A model generated the notes under the pieces. That model worked only from the letters and a program-made list of their open reading frames with translations. It did not search any database and had not been told where the DNA came from. Positions 45,349-55,479 of a stretch of DNA of 64,000 nt are shown here, in pieces. Source of the stretch: Clostridium sp. DL-VIII (GTDB lineage Bacteria > Bacillota > Clostridia > Clostridiales > Clostridiaceae); NCBI RefSeq assembly GCF_000230835.1, contig NZ_CM001240.1, positions 3,607,779-3,671,778 of the forward strand. The letters are read 5' to 3'. How positions within the stretch are numbered: the first letter of the stretch is position 1; each line of letters starts with the position of its first letter. The position numbers and the translations under genes were made by a program.

Positions 45349-46302
45349 ATGAATAATATTGTATTTCTTAATTCAAGTAGAATAAATTATGATAATAAAT
45401 TAGATTTTTCATCTCTAAACAAATTAGGTGAAGTTACTAAATATGAAGATAGCAATAATGAAGAAATTTTAGAAAGGGTAAAAGATCAAAATATTGTAAT
45501 TACAAAGGAACTGACAATTGGTAGAGATTTAATTGAAAAATTTCCGCCTTGTGTTAAATTAATTTGCGAAGCTGGTACAGGTTACAATAATATTGATATT
45601 GCAGCCGCTAAAGAAAGAAATATATCTGTATGCAATATTCCTGGTTATAGCACTGAGGCTGTTGCTCAACTAGTGATTACGTTTATGCTAAGTTTAAGCT
45701 CATCACTAGCAAATCAGCTAAGAATGATTGAAAATAAAAATTATGATAACTTTACTAAATGTCTTCAAGTTCCTCATTTTGAAATACAAGGCAAAACTCT
45801 TGGGATTATTGGAGCTGGAGCTATTGGACAACAGGTGATGAAGATAGCTAAAGTATTAGGAATGAATATATTAGTATATAATAGAACAGTTAAGGATCTT
45901 GGAGATTCAAGTATCAAATTTGTAAGCCTTGAAGAACTTCTTGAAAAGAGCGATTTTGTTTCTTTACATTGTCCTCTTACTTCTGAAACAAGGCATCTTA
46001 TTAATAAATCTAAAATAGAGCTTATGAAATCATCAGCATTCATTATAAATACTTCTAGAGGTGCACTTATAAATGAAATTGATTTGATCCAAGCTTTAAA
46101 AGATAAAAAGATTGCTGGAGCAGCACTTGATGTTCAGGATCCAGAGCCACCGGAATTAAATAATCCACTTTTTGATATGAAAAATGTCATTATTACTCCA
46201 CATATTGGATGGAGATGTCTTGAATCTAGACAAAGACTTTTAGAGTTTCTAGCAGGAAATGTTGAAGCATTTATTAATGGAAAGCCTACTAATATTATTT
46301 AA
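45349..46302 (+). CDS. D-2-hydroxyacid dehydrogenase
   Basis: 317 residues: LGIIGAGAIGQQVMKIAKVL binds NAD, and the catalytic Arg (NTSRGALINE), Glu (DVQDPEPPELNN) and His (ITPHIGW) are in family order. The pattern fits glycerate/hydroxypyruvate reductases and other 2-hydroxyacid dehydrogenases; no member can be named by eye. It lies 29 bases after mutS with GGGAGG and may be cotranscribed. Confidence 0.88.
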   Translation: MNNIVFLNSSRINYDNKLDFSSLNKLGEVTKYEDSNNEEILERVKDQNIVITKELTIGRDLIEKFPPCVKLICEAGTGYNNIDIAAAKERNISVCNIPGYSTEAVAQLVITFMLSLSSSLANQLRMIENKNYDNFTKCLQVPHFEIQGKTLGIIGAGAIGQQVMKIAKVLGMNILVYNRTVKDLGDSSIKFVSLEELLEKSDFVSLHCPLTSETRHLINKSKIELMKSSAFIINTSRGALINEIDLIQALKDKKIAGAALDVQDPEPPELNNPLFDMKNVIITPHIGWRCLESRQRLLEFLAGNVEAFINGKPTNII

Positions 46303-46363
46303 AATGAAACTTTTCAGAATTGTAATGCTTAAATGAGTTGGTTTGTAAGGAAGTGATTAATTA

Positions 46364-47020
46364 ATGCCAGTCTTTAAATTGACAAGGGAACTTGTTTTCC
46401 CTAAGCCAGAATTTTCAGAAGATGATGGGCTTTTAGCAGTTGGTGGAGATTTATCTTTACCAAGATTAATTTTAGCTTATAGAAATGGTATTTTTCCATG
46501 GTATGATGATGGTCAGCCAATACTTTGGTGGTGTCCTAAACCTAGATTTATATTAATACCTAAAGAAGTTAAAATTTCAAAGTCTATGAAAAAAATTATA
46601 AGAAAAGGTGAATTTAAGGTAACCTTTAACAATGATTTTGAAGGCGTAATAGGTAATTGCAAATTCACTAGGGAAGCAAATGGTGAGGGAACCTGGATTA
46701 CTGATGAAATGAAAAATGCATATATAAATCTTTTTAAGTTTGGTTATGCTATGAGCGTTGAAACATATTTAAATGATGAACTGGTAGGCGGATTATACGG
46801 AGTGAAGGTAGGAAAATGCTTCTTTGGTGAAAGCATGTTTTCTAAAGTAAGCAATTCATCGAAGATAGCACTTATTAAACTAGCTGAAAAATTAAATGAA
46901 GAAAAGTTCATTTTTATAGATTGTCAAATGCATACAGAGCATTTAGAGAGTATGGGTGGAAAATTTGTAGAATGGAATGTTTTTAAGGATTTGCTAAACA
47001 AAGGTATAGATTTGCATTAA
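46364..47020 (+). CDS. aat: Leucyl/phenylalanyl-tRNA-protein transferase (Aat)
   Basis: 218 residues: FPWYDDGQPILWWCPKPRFI is the signature, then GGLYGVKVGKCFFGESMFS and FIDCQMHTEHLESMGG. It adds Leu or Phe to proteins with N-terminal Lys/Arg, marking them for ClpS/ClpAP-type degradation. The stop codon TAA lies inside the end of palindromic repeat A copy 3. Confidence 0.95.
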   Translation: MPVFKLTRELVFPKPEFSEDDGLLAVGGDLSLPRLILAYRNGIFPWYDDGQPILWWCPKPRFILIPKEVKISKSMKKIIRKGEFKVTFNNDFEGVIGNCKFTREANGEGTWITDEMKNAYINLFKFGYAMSVETYLNDELVGGLYGVKVGKCFFGESMFSKVSNSSKIALIKLAEKLNEEKFIFIDCQMHTEHLESMGGKFVEWNVFKDLLNKGIDLH

Positions 47021-47235
47021 GGCACAATCAAATAAATAATAAGTCCATTTGCCAGCCTATTTTCCATCATCAAAGGAGGTTAAATTGCATGCGCAATTTA
47101 ACTAAGTTCGAGAAACCAAATACAAGATTTGGACTCTCACTTATAATAGGCCCGCTATGAGGACAATTTGTCTTCTTGCCTGATGAAAAATATCCATGGC
47201 AACTTTGGACTTGGTATTTATTTTCATGTGCCTAA
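47018..47235. repeat. Palindromic repeat A, copy 3, interrupted by repeat B
   Basis: This copy is inverted relative to copies 1 and 2 and starts on the aat stop codon (TAAGGCACAATCAAATAAAT). About 20 bases of the original loop are replaced by a ~73-base segment (47073-47145). The outer arms remain paired, for instance AAGTCCATTTGCC and the matching CTTTGGACTT end. Confidence 0.8.
47073..47145. repeat. Hairpin repeat B, copy 3, nested in repeat A
   Basis: AGGAGGTTAAATTGCATGCG folds with CGCAATTTAA, followed by CCAAAT/GATTTGG and TGGACTCTCACTTAT, the last 18 bases matching copy 1 (11165-11180). It interrupts repeat A, so it arrived after repeat A was in place. Confidence 0.65.
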
Positions 47236-47367
47236 ATTCATTGATAAATGATTTGCATTTATTGATTCAATGTATATAATGGTATTATTGTATATATTCA
47301 ATTAAATTTATTATAGGTATAAATTTCGAATAATTATGCGTAAATAACTAGCAAGGTGTGTAGTGAT

Positions 47368-48528
47368 ATGGAAGAATTAATGAAAGCTATTGATGAAATA
47401 ACTAAAGAAGAAATTATAAAATTAGTTATAAGTAATAAATCTAATAAAAGTGCTGAATACAATAAGATAACATTTGTATTTAAAGAAAATAATAATAAAA
47501 AGTATTATCAAACAGAAAAATATACAGATAAGCAAGTTTTTCATGAAAATATTGATGTAGATGTTTTAAAAGAAAAAGTTTTAATGTATATATCAGATTA
47601 TAAACAGATTTCTGCTTGGTCTAATTCTATCACTTTTGAATTGAAAGTATCTAAAAAAGGTAAGGTTTTATTAAGTAAGAAAAAAGATGATAATGTAAAA
47701 CTTATTAATAAGAGTCATAATAAAGAGAAAAATTATATTCTAAAAGAAGGAATGATTATTGAACCACTTATTGATTTAGGTGTTTTCACTAAAGAAGGAA
47801 AAGTGGTTAATTCAAAATATGATAAGTATAAGCAGATAAATAGGTTTGTTGAAATTATCGATGATGAAATTAAGAGTAATGATTATAGCGATTTAACTAT
47901 TTTAGATTTTGGATGCGGAAAATCTTATTTAACATTTGTGCTTTATTACTATTTTGTTAAGATTAAAAAAATTAATGTAAAGATGATAGGCTTAGATCTA
48001 AAAGCAGATGTTATAAAAAAATGTAACGATATAGCTAAACGATATAATTATGAAAATTTGCATTTTGAACTTGGAGATATTAATGGCTTTAAGTATAATA
48101 ACAAAGTTGATATGGTAATTACATTACATGCATGTGATACTGCTACTGATTATGCCTTATATAATGCAATAAAGTGGAATACTAAAATGATTTTTTCAGT
48201 ACCATGCTGTCAACATGAATTTAATGCTCAAATGAAAACTGATTCATTATCAATATTAACAAGGTATGGAATAGTGCAAGAAAGAGTTGCTGCTCTTATG
48301 ACAGATAGTGTGCGTGCAAATCTATTAGAATGTGTTGGGTATAAAACTCAACTCTTAGAATTTATAGATATAGCTCATTCTCCTAAGAACATATTAATCA
48401 GGGCTTCAAAAGCGAATATATCTAAGGAGAAAAAACAAAAAGCATTAACTGAAGTGAAAAATTTAATGAAGCAGTTTAATTTAGATCCGACATTATATAA
48501 TTTATTAAAGAATGATACCTTGATATAA
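47368..48528 (+). CDS. SAM-dependent methyltransferase
   Basis: 386 residues. An N-terminal ~140-residue domain is followed by a class I methyltransferase: TILDFGCGKSYLTFVLYYYF binds SAM, MIGLDLKADVI is the acidic loop, and FSVPCCQHEFNAQ is a strand 4/5 motif. The pattern SVPCC resembles the METTL25/RRNAD1-like branch; the substrate is unknown. ATG 47368 is chosen since the earlier GTG lies inside the AAGGTG site. Confidence 0.82.
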   Translation: MEELMKAIDEITKEEIIKLVISNKSNKSAEYNKITFVFKENNNKKYYQTEKYTDKQVFHENIDVDVLKEKVLMYISDYKQISAWSNSITFELKVSKKGKVLLSKKKDDNVKLINKSHNKEKNYILKEGMIIEPLIDLGVFTKEGKVVNSKYDKYKQINRFVEIIDDEIKSNDYSDLTILDFGCGKSYLTFVLYYYFVKIKKINVKMIGLDLKADVIKKCNDIAKRYNYENLHFELGDINGFKYNNKVDMVITLHACDTATDYALYNAIKWNTKMIFSVPCCQHEFNAQMKTDSLSILTRYGIVQERVAALMTDSVRANLLECVGYKTQLLEFIDIAHSPKNILIRASKANISKEKKQKALTEVKNLMKQFNLDPTLYNLLKNDTLI

Positions 48529-48550
48529 TAACTATATAAATTGAATTATG

Positions 48551-48608
48551 AATAACCACTCCCTTTAAGTATATGAAATATTCGTATATGTCAGGAGTGG
48601 TTATTATT
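48551..48608. terminator. Bidirectional terminator
   Basis: AATAACCACTCC / GGAGTGGTTATT with a 31-base loop, T-rich on both sides, between the rightward methyltransferase and the leftward small gene. Confidence 0.85.
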
Positions 48609-48612
48609 TTAG

Positions 48613-48774
48613 TTAGAATTTATTATGACTGCGCTTAAAATCAGTTTGAGCTGAAGGCTCTTCCTCTCCATAAGGGCTCTTTTCGTTTGCTTTATTTTTT
48701 ACTTCTTTAGCATAATTACGTGACGAAGGATCAGACTGTGTTTTACTTTTCCAAGAAGAATTTTCATTACTCAT
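48613..48774 (-). CDS. Small hydrophilic protein, 53 aa
   Basis: MSNENSSWKSKTQSDPSSRN opens a highly charged, Ser/Asn/Lys-rich peptide without hydrophobic segments. TTAGGAGGCAT precedes the ATG. It shares the MSNE start and a W...R-x-Y pattern with the 78-residue protein at 61877-62113. This suggests a family of small, perhaps spore- or stress-associated proteins, but that is impression only. Confidence 0.6.
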   Translation of the reverse strand: MSNENSSWKSKTQSDPSSRNYAKEVKNKANEKSPYGEEEPSAQTDFKRSHNKF

Positions 48775-49156
48775 GTTAATGCCTCCTAATATTACAATAA
48801 TTAAATTACTATATTAGTTTACCCATTATAACTAGAAATATTATTATCTTAAAATCAAGATTCTATTTTGATTAATTTGTTTTATATAAATTTTATTACC
48901 ATATTGCTAATTTAAATCATAAGTCTTTATGTATCCATATTAAATGTAATAGCAATTTATCATTAAAATTTATATAAAACAAGTGTCTAATAATAAAAGG
49001 AATTGATGTAGAATTAGTACTTCACTGGTAACAAACGGTATTATTATTGAATATGTTAATAAACTATGTAATAATATCAATGTAATTAAATAATTATATC
49101 GTTTAATAAAACAATTAAATAAAAATTATAATGCATTGAGAGGAGGCAAATTAAAT
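48775..49156. other. AT-rich intergenic stretch
   Basis: No gene, terminator or repeat seen; it holds the small gene's ribosome site at its left end and the mutL leader with GAGGAGGC at its right. Confidence 0.6.
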
Positions 49157-51145
49157 TTGAAGAGAATTAACATTTTAAATGAGGATACAGCAAACAAGAT
49201 TGCAGCTGGAGAAGTTGTTGAAAGACCATCTTCGGTGGTTAAGGAATTGGTTGAAAACTCCATTGATGCAAATTCTAAAAATATAACAATTGAAATAGAA
49301 GAAGGTGGAATCTCTTTAATTCGAATTATAGATGACGGAGAAGGAATCTATAAAGATGATATAGCCAAAGCCTTTCTTCCCCATGCTACAAGTAAAATTA
49401 AAGGATCTGAAGACATATATAATATACATACCTTGGGCTTTAGAGGAGAAGCTCTTCCTTCAATAGCTTCGGTAGCAAAAGTTAATTTAAAATCCAAGCA
49501 GGAAAATGAAGAATTTGGTTATGAGATATTTATTGAAGGCGGAAAGGCTTCTGAAGTAATGGAATGTGGTGTTAACAAAGGTACTCTTCTTGAGGTTCGT
49601 GATCTATTTTATAATGTACCTGCTAGAAAGAAATTTTTAAAGTCTGTCTCTAAAGAAGGTTCATTAATAAGCGATATAATAACCAGGCTTGCCCTAGCTA
49701 ATCCTAAGATCAGTTTTAAATTATACAACAATCAAAAAAAGATTCTACACACTTTTGGAAACGGAGAACTTAAGGATGTTATAAGGACTATATATGGAAA
49801 GTCTATAACTGATAATATACTTTATTTTAATGATGCTTCTGATTTGATTACGGTTTATGGATATGTAGGAACTGAAGAAATTGCTAGAGGATCTAGAAAT
49901 AATCAAAGTGTGTTTGTAAATAAGCGATACATAAAGAATAGAGCATTAGCCATAGCAGTCGAACAAGCGTTTAAGTCTTTTTCTACAGTTAACAAGTTCC
50001 CATTTTTTATATTATTCATAGAAGTATATCCTGAATATGTAGATGTTAATATTCATCCTACTAAGGCAGAGGTTAAGTTTAATGATGAAAGAATGATATT
50101 TCAAAAAATCTTTGGAGCTGTTCATACTACTTTAAAAAGCGAAGTATTTGATACATTTGCTATTAAGGAAGAAGAACCTAAAAATTCTCCAATACCAACT
50201 TTTGAAGAAATAACTTTTAAAATAAAAGAAGAGGAAGAAAAAGTTAAAGTTGCAAATTCAGCAGTCAAAACATTAATGGAACAAGGAAAGGATCTTAAAG
50301 TCAATAACTATTCTAATAATGAAGATAGAACAATGAATGCTTATAATGTAACTTCAACTTATGATAGTAATATATCAATTGAAAACAAAGACTTTAATGA
50401 AGAAGGAAAAAATAGAGTAGAGATACCTGTAGATTTAAAATCTAATAATGATATTGAAGAAAAATTTTCTGAGGATAATAATGCTGAAGAAGACAACTAC
50501 AATCCTATTGTTATGTTAAACTCAAAGGAATATAGTAAAATTGATGAAGAAAAACCTATTGCTAAATTTCCGCCTATATCAATAATTGGCCAATATAATA
50601 AAACTTACATATTAGGTGAATACGACGGTACATTATATATGATTGACCAGCATGCAGCTCATGAAAAAATATTATTTGAGAAGTATTTAAAAGAAATTGA
50701 GAATGGAACTATTATTATCCAACCTCTCATAGTTCCAAGCATAATAGATTTAAGTATGGATGATTATTCTTATTTTGAGGAGAATAAAGAAATATTTAAA
50801 CAGGCAGGATTTTTACTAGAGGAATTTGGTGGTACTTCTTTATCATTAAAAGAGGTTCCTTACTTTTTGGGAAAACTTAATCCTAAGAGTTTATTTTTAG
50901 ATATTCTAGATAATTTGAAGAATTTAGGAAATGGAAAAACGAGCGAGGTAAAGCATAATGCAATTGCAACCAAAGCTTGCAAAGCTGCCATTAAAGGAAA
51001 TGATAAACTAGAAGTAAATGAAATGATAAAGTTAATTGAAGATCTAAGATTTATAGATGATCCTTTTCATTGTCCTCACGGAAGACCTGTAATAATAAAG
51101 TTTACAAATACAGATATTGAGAAAAAATTTAGGAGAATAATATAA
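49157..51145 (+). CDS. mutL: DNA mismatch repair protein MutL
   Basis: 662 residues from a TTG with AGGAGG ten bases upstream (the frame to 49136 contains that site). The GHKL ATPase has NKIAAGEVVERPSSVVKELV, DDGEGI and GFRGEALPSIASVAKV. After an Asn/Glu-rich linker (~340-460) the C-terminal domain has the endonuclease motif DQHAAHEKILFE, a C-terminal ACKAAIKGNDKL and CPHGRP. It nicks the strand to be repaired after MutS recognition. It is followed by miaA and hfq in the same direction. Confidence 0.97.
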   Translation: MKRINILNEDTANKIAAGEVVERPSSVVKELVENSIDANSKNITIEIEEGGISLIRIIDDGEGIYKDDIAKAFLPHATSKIKGSEDIYNIHTLGFRGEALPSIASVAKVNLKSKQENEEFGYEIFIEGGKASEVMECGVNKGTLLEVRDLFYNVPARKKFLKSVSKEGSLISDIITRLALANPKISFKLYNNQKKILHTFGNGELKDVIRTIYGKSITDNILYFNDASDLITVYGYVGTEEIARGSRNNQSVFVNKRYIKNRALAIAVEQAFKSFSTVNKFPFFILFIEVYPEYVDVNIHPTKAEVKFNDERMIFQKIFGAVHTTLKSEVFDTFAIKEEEPKNSPIPTFEEITFKIKEEEEKVKVANSAVKTLMEQGKDLKVNNYSNNEDRTMNAYNVTSTYDSNISIENKDFNEEGKNRVEIPVDLKSNNDIEEKFSEDNNAEEDNYNPIVMLNSKEYSKIDEEKPIAKFPPISIIGQYNKTYILGEYDGTLYMIDQHAAHEKILFEKYLKEIENGTIIIQPLIVPSIIDLSMDDYSYFEENKEIFKQAGFLLEEFGGTSLSLKEVPYFLGKLNPKSLFLDILDNLKNLGNGKTSEVKHNAIATKACKAAIKGNDKLEVNEMIKLIEDLRFIDDPFHCPHGRPVIIKFTNTDIEKKFRRII

Positions 51146-51199
51146 ACTATTTTTATAATTTGATTAATACTCTAATCATTATAATGAAGGGATGAGATA

Positions 51200-52129
51200 A
51201 TGAAGCAGAAATTATTAATAATTGGCGGGCCGACAGCGGTGGGGAAGACTGACCTTTCAATTAAGCTTGCAAAAAAGCTTAATGGCGAAATTTTATCCGC
51301 TGATTCTATGCAGATATATAAGCACATGGATATTGGGTCTGCTAAGGTAACAAAAGAAGAAATGGATGGGATTAAACATTATTTAATAGATATCGTAGAA
51401 CCAGATACTGAGTTTTCTGTTGCAGATTTTAAGGAATATGGAGAAAAAGCCTTAAAAAGCATCATAGAAAAAGGAAAATTTCCAATAATATCTGGAGGCA
51501 CCGGACTATATATTAATTCATTAACTTGTAATATGAATTTTACTGAATCAGAAAAAGATGAAGATTATAGAATGTATTTAGAAGGGTTAGCCACTGAGAA
51601 GGGAAATGAATATATACACAATATGTTAAAAGATATCGATCCAATAAGCTATGCTGAAATACATCCTAATAATAGAAAAAGAGTAATTAGGGCATTGGAG
51701 GTATTTAAGCTTACTAATAAGCCGTTTAGTTCTTATAATGCTGGTGAAGATTTCTACAATAGCAATTATGATATTTTTTATTATGTATTAACTATGGATA
51801 GACAAAAACTATACGAAAGAATCAATAAAAGAGTAGATATTATGATGGAAAAGGGACTATTAGATGAGTGCATAAGATTAAAAGAAATGGGTTATACTTC
51901 AAATGTTCAATCCATGCAGGGAATTGGTTATAAAGAAATTCTTTATTATTTAGAGGGTAAAATTTCATTAGATGAAGCAATAGATATGATAAAACAAGGT
52001 TCTAGAAATTATGCTAAAAGGCAGCTAACATGGTTTAGACGAGATAAGAGATGTATTTTTTTGGATAAAGACATCATGAGCGATGATGAAATTTTAGAAA
52101 AAGTTATTAATGACATAGGAAAAAACTAG
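51200..52129 (+). CDS. miaA: tRNA dimethylallyltransferase (MiaA)
   Basis: 309 residues: [51 protein letters not shown] and [13 protein letters not shown] are the family strings. It transfers an isopentenyl group to A37 of tRNAs reading UNN codons; the product is methylthiolated by MiaB, also in this window (59045-60409). The start has AAGGGATGAG; it is complete. Confidence 0.97.
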   Translation: MKQKLLIIGGPTAVGKTDLSIKLAKKLNGEILSADSMQIYKHMDIGSAKVTKEEMDGIKHYLIDIVEPDTEFSVADFKEYGEKALKSIIEKGKFPIISGGTGLYINSLTCNMNFTESEKDEDYRMYLEGLATEKGNEYIHNMLKDIDPISYAEIHPNNRKRVIRALEVFKLTNKPFSSYNAGEDFYNSNYDIFYYVLTMDRQKLYERINKRVDIMMEKGLLDECIRLKEMGYTSNVQSMQGIGYKEILYYLEGKISLDEAIDMIKQGSRNYAKRQLTWFRRDKRCIFLDKDIMSDDEILEKVINDIGKN

Positions 52130-52172
52130 CTGTATAATAATAATAAAGTTATGTATATGGAGGTGTTATATT

Positions 52173-52415
52173 TTGGTCAATAAAGCACAAAATAATTTAC
52201 AAGATATTTTTTTAAATAATGCGAGAAGAAATAAGATACAGTTGACTATACATTTGTTAAATGGATTTCAATTAAAAGGTACTGTAAAAGGCTTTGACAA
52301 TTTCACTGTTATTTTAGATTCTGATAACAAGCAAATGCTGATTTACAAGCATTCGATATCAACTATAACGCCAGCTAAACCAATTTTATTTGCAGAAAAT
52401 GAATATGAAAGTTAG
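52173..52415 (+). CDS. hfq: RNA chaperone Hfq
   Basis: 80 residues from a TTG start with GGAGGTG. Sm fold: [20 protein letters not shown] and the Sm2 motif [12 protein letters not shown] (KH). It acts with small RNAs. Position right after miaA is the usual one in Firmicutes and Proteobacteria. Note the usual YKHAIST here is YKHSIST. Confidence 0.96.
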   Translation: MVNKAQNNLQDIFLNNARRNKIQLTIHLLNGFQLKGTVKGFDNFTVILDSDNKQMLIYKHSISTITPAKPILFAENEYES

Positions 52416-52416
52416 T

Positions 52417-52449
52417 AAATAGGCATTTAATTTGCCTATTTATTTTTGG
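52417..52449. terminator. Terminator after hfq
   Basis: AAATAGGCA / TGCCTATTT with loop TTTAAT, then ATTTTT. Confidence 0.8.
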
Positions 52450-52473
52450 GTTATATAATTTTCTTATTGTTAA

Positions 52474-52611
52474 TTAAGGCATATGAAAGAAAATAACAAG
52501 TCTAAATAATGCCGGGGGTATTTTTCATCATACAAAGAAGTAGCTTGTTCTCATAACAATGGTGGAAAATAGCTAGGTGGATTGATTTCTTATTTTTTTA
52601 AACAATGCTTA
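52474..52611. repeat. Palindromic repeat A, copy 4 (degenerate)
   Basis: TTAAGGCATATGAAAGAAAA and TAACAAGTCTAAA, then GGTATTTTTCATCATAC and a matching GGTGGAAAATAGCTAGG end. The inner stem and outer TTA ends are damaged, so this copy looks older. It lies 60 bases after hfq. Confidence 0.6.
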
Positions 52612-52651
52612 AACTATATGAAATAAGTACTTTGGAGGATGAGACTTAGAT

Positions 52652-53941
52652 ATGTTAAAACAAACAGAAGAATTTTTAATTAAAAATTATAATATAGGAG
52701 AGAAGACGTTTGATATTTATAGACAGGCTTTAACTGACACTGAAGCTCAATTTAAAGAATATGATGAAATTAGAGAATTTAATCAGCTCAAAGTTTTAAG
52801 AGCTTTTCAAACTGAAAAAATTAGTGATTCACATTTTACGAATACCACTGGATATGGTCTTGATGATTTAGGTCGTGATGCATTAGATAATGTATACGCA
52901 AATATTTTTAATACTGAAGCTGGTCTTGTGCGTCCGCATTTTGTCAGTGGAACTCATGCTATAGGATGTGCTATAGCTGGTAATGTACGACCTGGGGATA
53001 AAATACTTTGCGTTTCAGGTCTTCCGTATGATACCTTATTAGGTGTACTTGGTTTATCAGAAAAAAAGAATCCGGGCTCTTTAGATGAATATGGAATAAA
53101 AACAGAAATAGTTGATTTAGATAAAGAAGGAAAATTCCAATTTGATAAAATTAAAGAGGCTTTAAAGAGTGATTCGAGTATAAAACTTATACATATTCAA
53201 AGAAGTACTGGTTATGCTTCTAGAAAGTCATTTTTAGTTTCCCAAATAGCAGAAGTGATTAAATGTATTAAAGAAATTCGTGAAGATGTTATAATCTTCG
53301 TTGATAATTGTTATGGTGAGTTTATAGAAACTGTTGAGCCTACTGAATTTGGTGCTGACATAATGGCAGGATCTCTTATGAAGAATATAGGAGGGGGGAT
53401 TGCACCAGGAGGTGGATACATAGTTGGAAAGAAAGAATATGTAGATGCTGCTGCAAATAGAATGACTGTACCAGGAGTGGGTGGCGAATATGGCGCTACA
53501 TATGGTCTTATGAGGAGTTTTTATCAAGGGTTATTTTCTGCACCTCATGTAGCTATAGAGGCTGTAAAAACAGCAATTTTTTGCGCACGTGTAATGGAAA
53601 TAGCAGGCTTTAAAGTATTTCCAGCATCAAGTGATAAAAGAACAGATATTATACAAGCAATAGAATTTGGAGATCCTAAAAAATTAGTTAATTTCTGTAG
53701 TGGTATACAGGCAGGTTCACCAATAGATGCATTTGCAGTGTGTGAGCCTTGGGCAATGCCTGGTTACGATAGTGAAATTGTTATGGCTGCAGGAGCATTT
53801 ATTTCAGGTTCAACTATTGAATTATCTGCAGACGGGCCAGTTAGAGAACCGTATATTGCTTATATACAAGGCGGGCTAAATTTTGATCATGGTAAAATTG
53901 GAGTACTTATTGGATTAAGCAGAGTATTGAATGTTTTATAG
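52652..53941 (+). CDS. PLP-dependent lyase, methionine gamma-lyase-like (aluminium-resistance type)
   Basis: 429 residues of the fold-type I PLP class. TTGYGLDDLGRDALDNVYAN and PHFVSGTHAIGCAIAGNVRP start the family; VDNCYGEFIETVEP then GSLMKNIGGGIAPGGGYIVG holds the PLP lysine. This is the YnbB/"aluminium resistance" group of trans-sulfuration-like enzymes, whose real substrate is not settled. GGAGG precedes the ATG. The gene is complete and single, ended by a shared bidirectional terminator. Confidence 0.88.
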   Translation: MLKQTEEFLIKNYNIGEKTFDIYRQALTDTEAQFKEYDEIREFNQLKVLRAFQTEKISDSHFTNTTGYGLDDLGRDALDNVYANIFNTEAGLVRPHFVSGTHAIGCAIAGNVRPGDKILCVSGLPYDTLLGVLGLSEKKNPGSLDEYGIKTEIVDLDKEGKFQFDKIKEALKSDSSIKLIHIQRSTGYASRKSFLVSQIAEVIKCIKEIREDVIIFVDNCYGEFIETVEPTEFGADIMAGSLMKNIGGGIAPGGGYIVGKKEYVDAAANRMTVPGVGGEYGATYGLMRSFYQGLFSAPHVAIEAVKTAIFCARVMEIAGFKVFPASSDKRTDIIQAIEFGDPKKLVNFCSGIQAGSPIDAFAVCEPWAMPGYDSEIVMAAGAFISGSTIELSADGPVREPYIAYIQGGLNFDHGKIGVLIGLSRVLNVL

Positions 53942-53980
53942 AATATATTACTTTTAAAATAAATAAATTATAATAAAAAT

Positions 53981-54039
53981 AAACTATCTGAGTTATCAAA
54001 GCTATAAATTTAATAGAACTTTGATAATTAGATAGTTTA
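53981..54039. terminator. Bidirectional terminator
   Basis: AAACTATCTGAGTTATCAAA and its near-complement TTTGATAATTAGATAGTTT around an AT loop, between the lyase and lexA. Confidence 0.85.
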
Positions 54040-54061
54040 TTAATTTATTTTATAAAGATAT

Positions 54062-54670
54062 TTATATAAAGGATCTGAATATACCAACAAGCTTACCTAA
54101 AACTTTACAATCATCTACTATGATTGGATCCATTGCATCATTTTCTGGTTGAAGTCTAATATGATCTTTTTCCTTGTAGAATCTCTTTATAGTAGCGCTA
54201 TCGTCAATTAATGCAACTACTATATCTCCGTTTTTAGCATTTTGCGCACTTTCTATAATCGCTAAATCATTATCGTTAATACCTGCATTAATCATGCTCT
54301 TTCCAGATACACGCAACATAAAAAGCTCATTATCATGTTTTATATAATCTAATGGTAAGGTAAAAGTATCCTCTATATTTTCAGTTGCAAGTATTGGAAG
54401 ACCTGCTGTAATCTTGCCCAAGATAGGAATGTTTATCATTTCCCTTTTAGGTGCTGAAAGTTCAGCTATTTCTAAAGCTCTTGGTTTAGAGGGATCTCTT
54501 TTAATCATGCCTTTTCTCTCTAATCTTTTTAAATGTCCATGAACGGTTGAAGTTGATCTTAATGATACAGCTTCACAAATTTCTCTAACGGAAGGTGGGT
54601 AACCTTTACTTTCTGTATATGTTTTTAAAAATTCATATATCTCTGATTGCTTATCTTTTTCGTCTGACAT
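54062..54670 (-). CDS. lexA: LexA repressor
   Basis: 202 residues: winged [23 protein letters not shown], the cleavage site Ala89-Gly90 in KITAGLP, catalytic Ser125 (SGKSMI) and Lys162 (ATIKRF). On RecA activation it cleaves itself and releases the SOS genes. I start at 54670 because GAGGTG precedes it; the GTG at 54679 lies in that site. A GAAC-N4-GTTC-like sequence with one mismatch is found ahead, suggesting autoregulation. Confidence 0.97.
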   Translation of the reverse strand: MSDEKDKQSEIYEFLKTYTESKGYPPSVREICEAVSLRSTSTVHGHLKRLERKGMIKRDPSKPRALEIAELSAPKREMINIPILGKITAGLPILATENIEDTFTLPLDYIKHDNELFMLRVSGKSMINAGINDNDLAIIESAQNAKNGDIVVALIDDSATIKRFYKEKDHIRLQPENDAMDPIIVDDCKVLGKLVGIFRSFI

Positions 54671-54724
54671 TACAAACACCTCTCTATTCTTCTAATTATT
54701 ATAGCATATAATAATTTCTATAGC

Positions 54725-54736
54725 AAACCTATGTTC
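54725..54736. promoter_or_regulatory. Probable LexA box
   Basis: AAACCTATGTTC, one mismatch from the clostridial/Bacillus GAAC-N4-GTTC, 54 bases upstream of lexA. Confidence 0.55.
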
Positions 54737-54869
54737 TGAGGATTGCATCATCACAGATTTTTGATAAGTCACCATCGTAATATTATTATTCCCATTTGGA
54801 GAAAAAAATAGTATTATATTTAATGATGATATAAAGATTAAAATAATTTAAAAGGTGATGTGATAAAAA

Positions 54870-55370
54870 ATGTTTGATATAAAAGTTTTTGAAGATATGA
54901 GCACTGAAAGTAAATTAGATAATATGCTGATCATGCTCGAAGGGTTAGTTAGTGATGAAGATTTACCAATAACTAAACTGTGTAATGCCTCTGCCTTAAT
55001 AAATGCATTAATAGGAAGAATAAATTGGTGCGGATTTTATTTAGTTAATGATAATGCTCTTAAATTAGGGCCATTTCAAGGCATGCCTGCTTGCACAAAA
55101 ATTGAAATAGGAAAGGGGGTCTGTGGTTTAGCGGCATTAAAAAGAGAAACTTTGTTAGTTAATGATGTACATAATTTTGAGGGACATATAGCCTGTGATG
55201 CGGCTTCAAACTCAGAAATAGTTATTCCTATAGTAAGAGATGATAAGCTTATAGGTGTTCTTGATTTGGATAGTGCTGAATTTGGCAGGTTTACAGAACT
55301 AGAAAGAAAATATTTAGAAAAAGCAATTTCAATATTGAATAAATATATTGAATGGAATGCTATAATTTAG
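54870..55370 (+). CDS. GAF-domain protein, free methionine-(R)-sulfoxide reductase type
   Basis: 166 residues: INWCGFYLVNDNALKLGPFQ, Cys75 (MPACTKI), Cys85 (GKGVCGLAA) and Cys109 (GHIACDAASNSE) match the three redox cysteines of fRMsr (E. coli YebR/MsrC). The enzyme reduces free methionine-R-sulfoxide. Length and order are normal. AAGGTGATG site. It is a single rightward gene after divergent lexA. Confidence 0.88.
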   Translation: MFDIKVFEDMSTESKLDNMLIMLEGLVSDEDLPITKLCNASALINALIGRINWCGFYLVNDNALKLGPFQGMPACTKIEIGKGVCGLAALKRETLLVNDVHNFEGHIACDAASNSEIVIPIVRDDKLIGVLDLDSAEFGRFTELERKYLEKAISILNKYIEWNAII

Positions 55371-55479
55371 TTAATAATATTAAAAGTTTTTATAAATAAC
55401 AAATCATAAATTATTATTTGATTTGATTGATTGTTTTTGGTATAATAAAAATTCAAATATAGATAACGAGGTGTTATAA

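Noticed and set aside
49136..49156. mutL starting at 49136
   Set aside because: The first codons would include the AGGAGG ribosome site; the TTG at 49157 fits the family start MKRINILNED.
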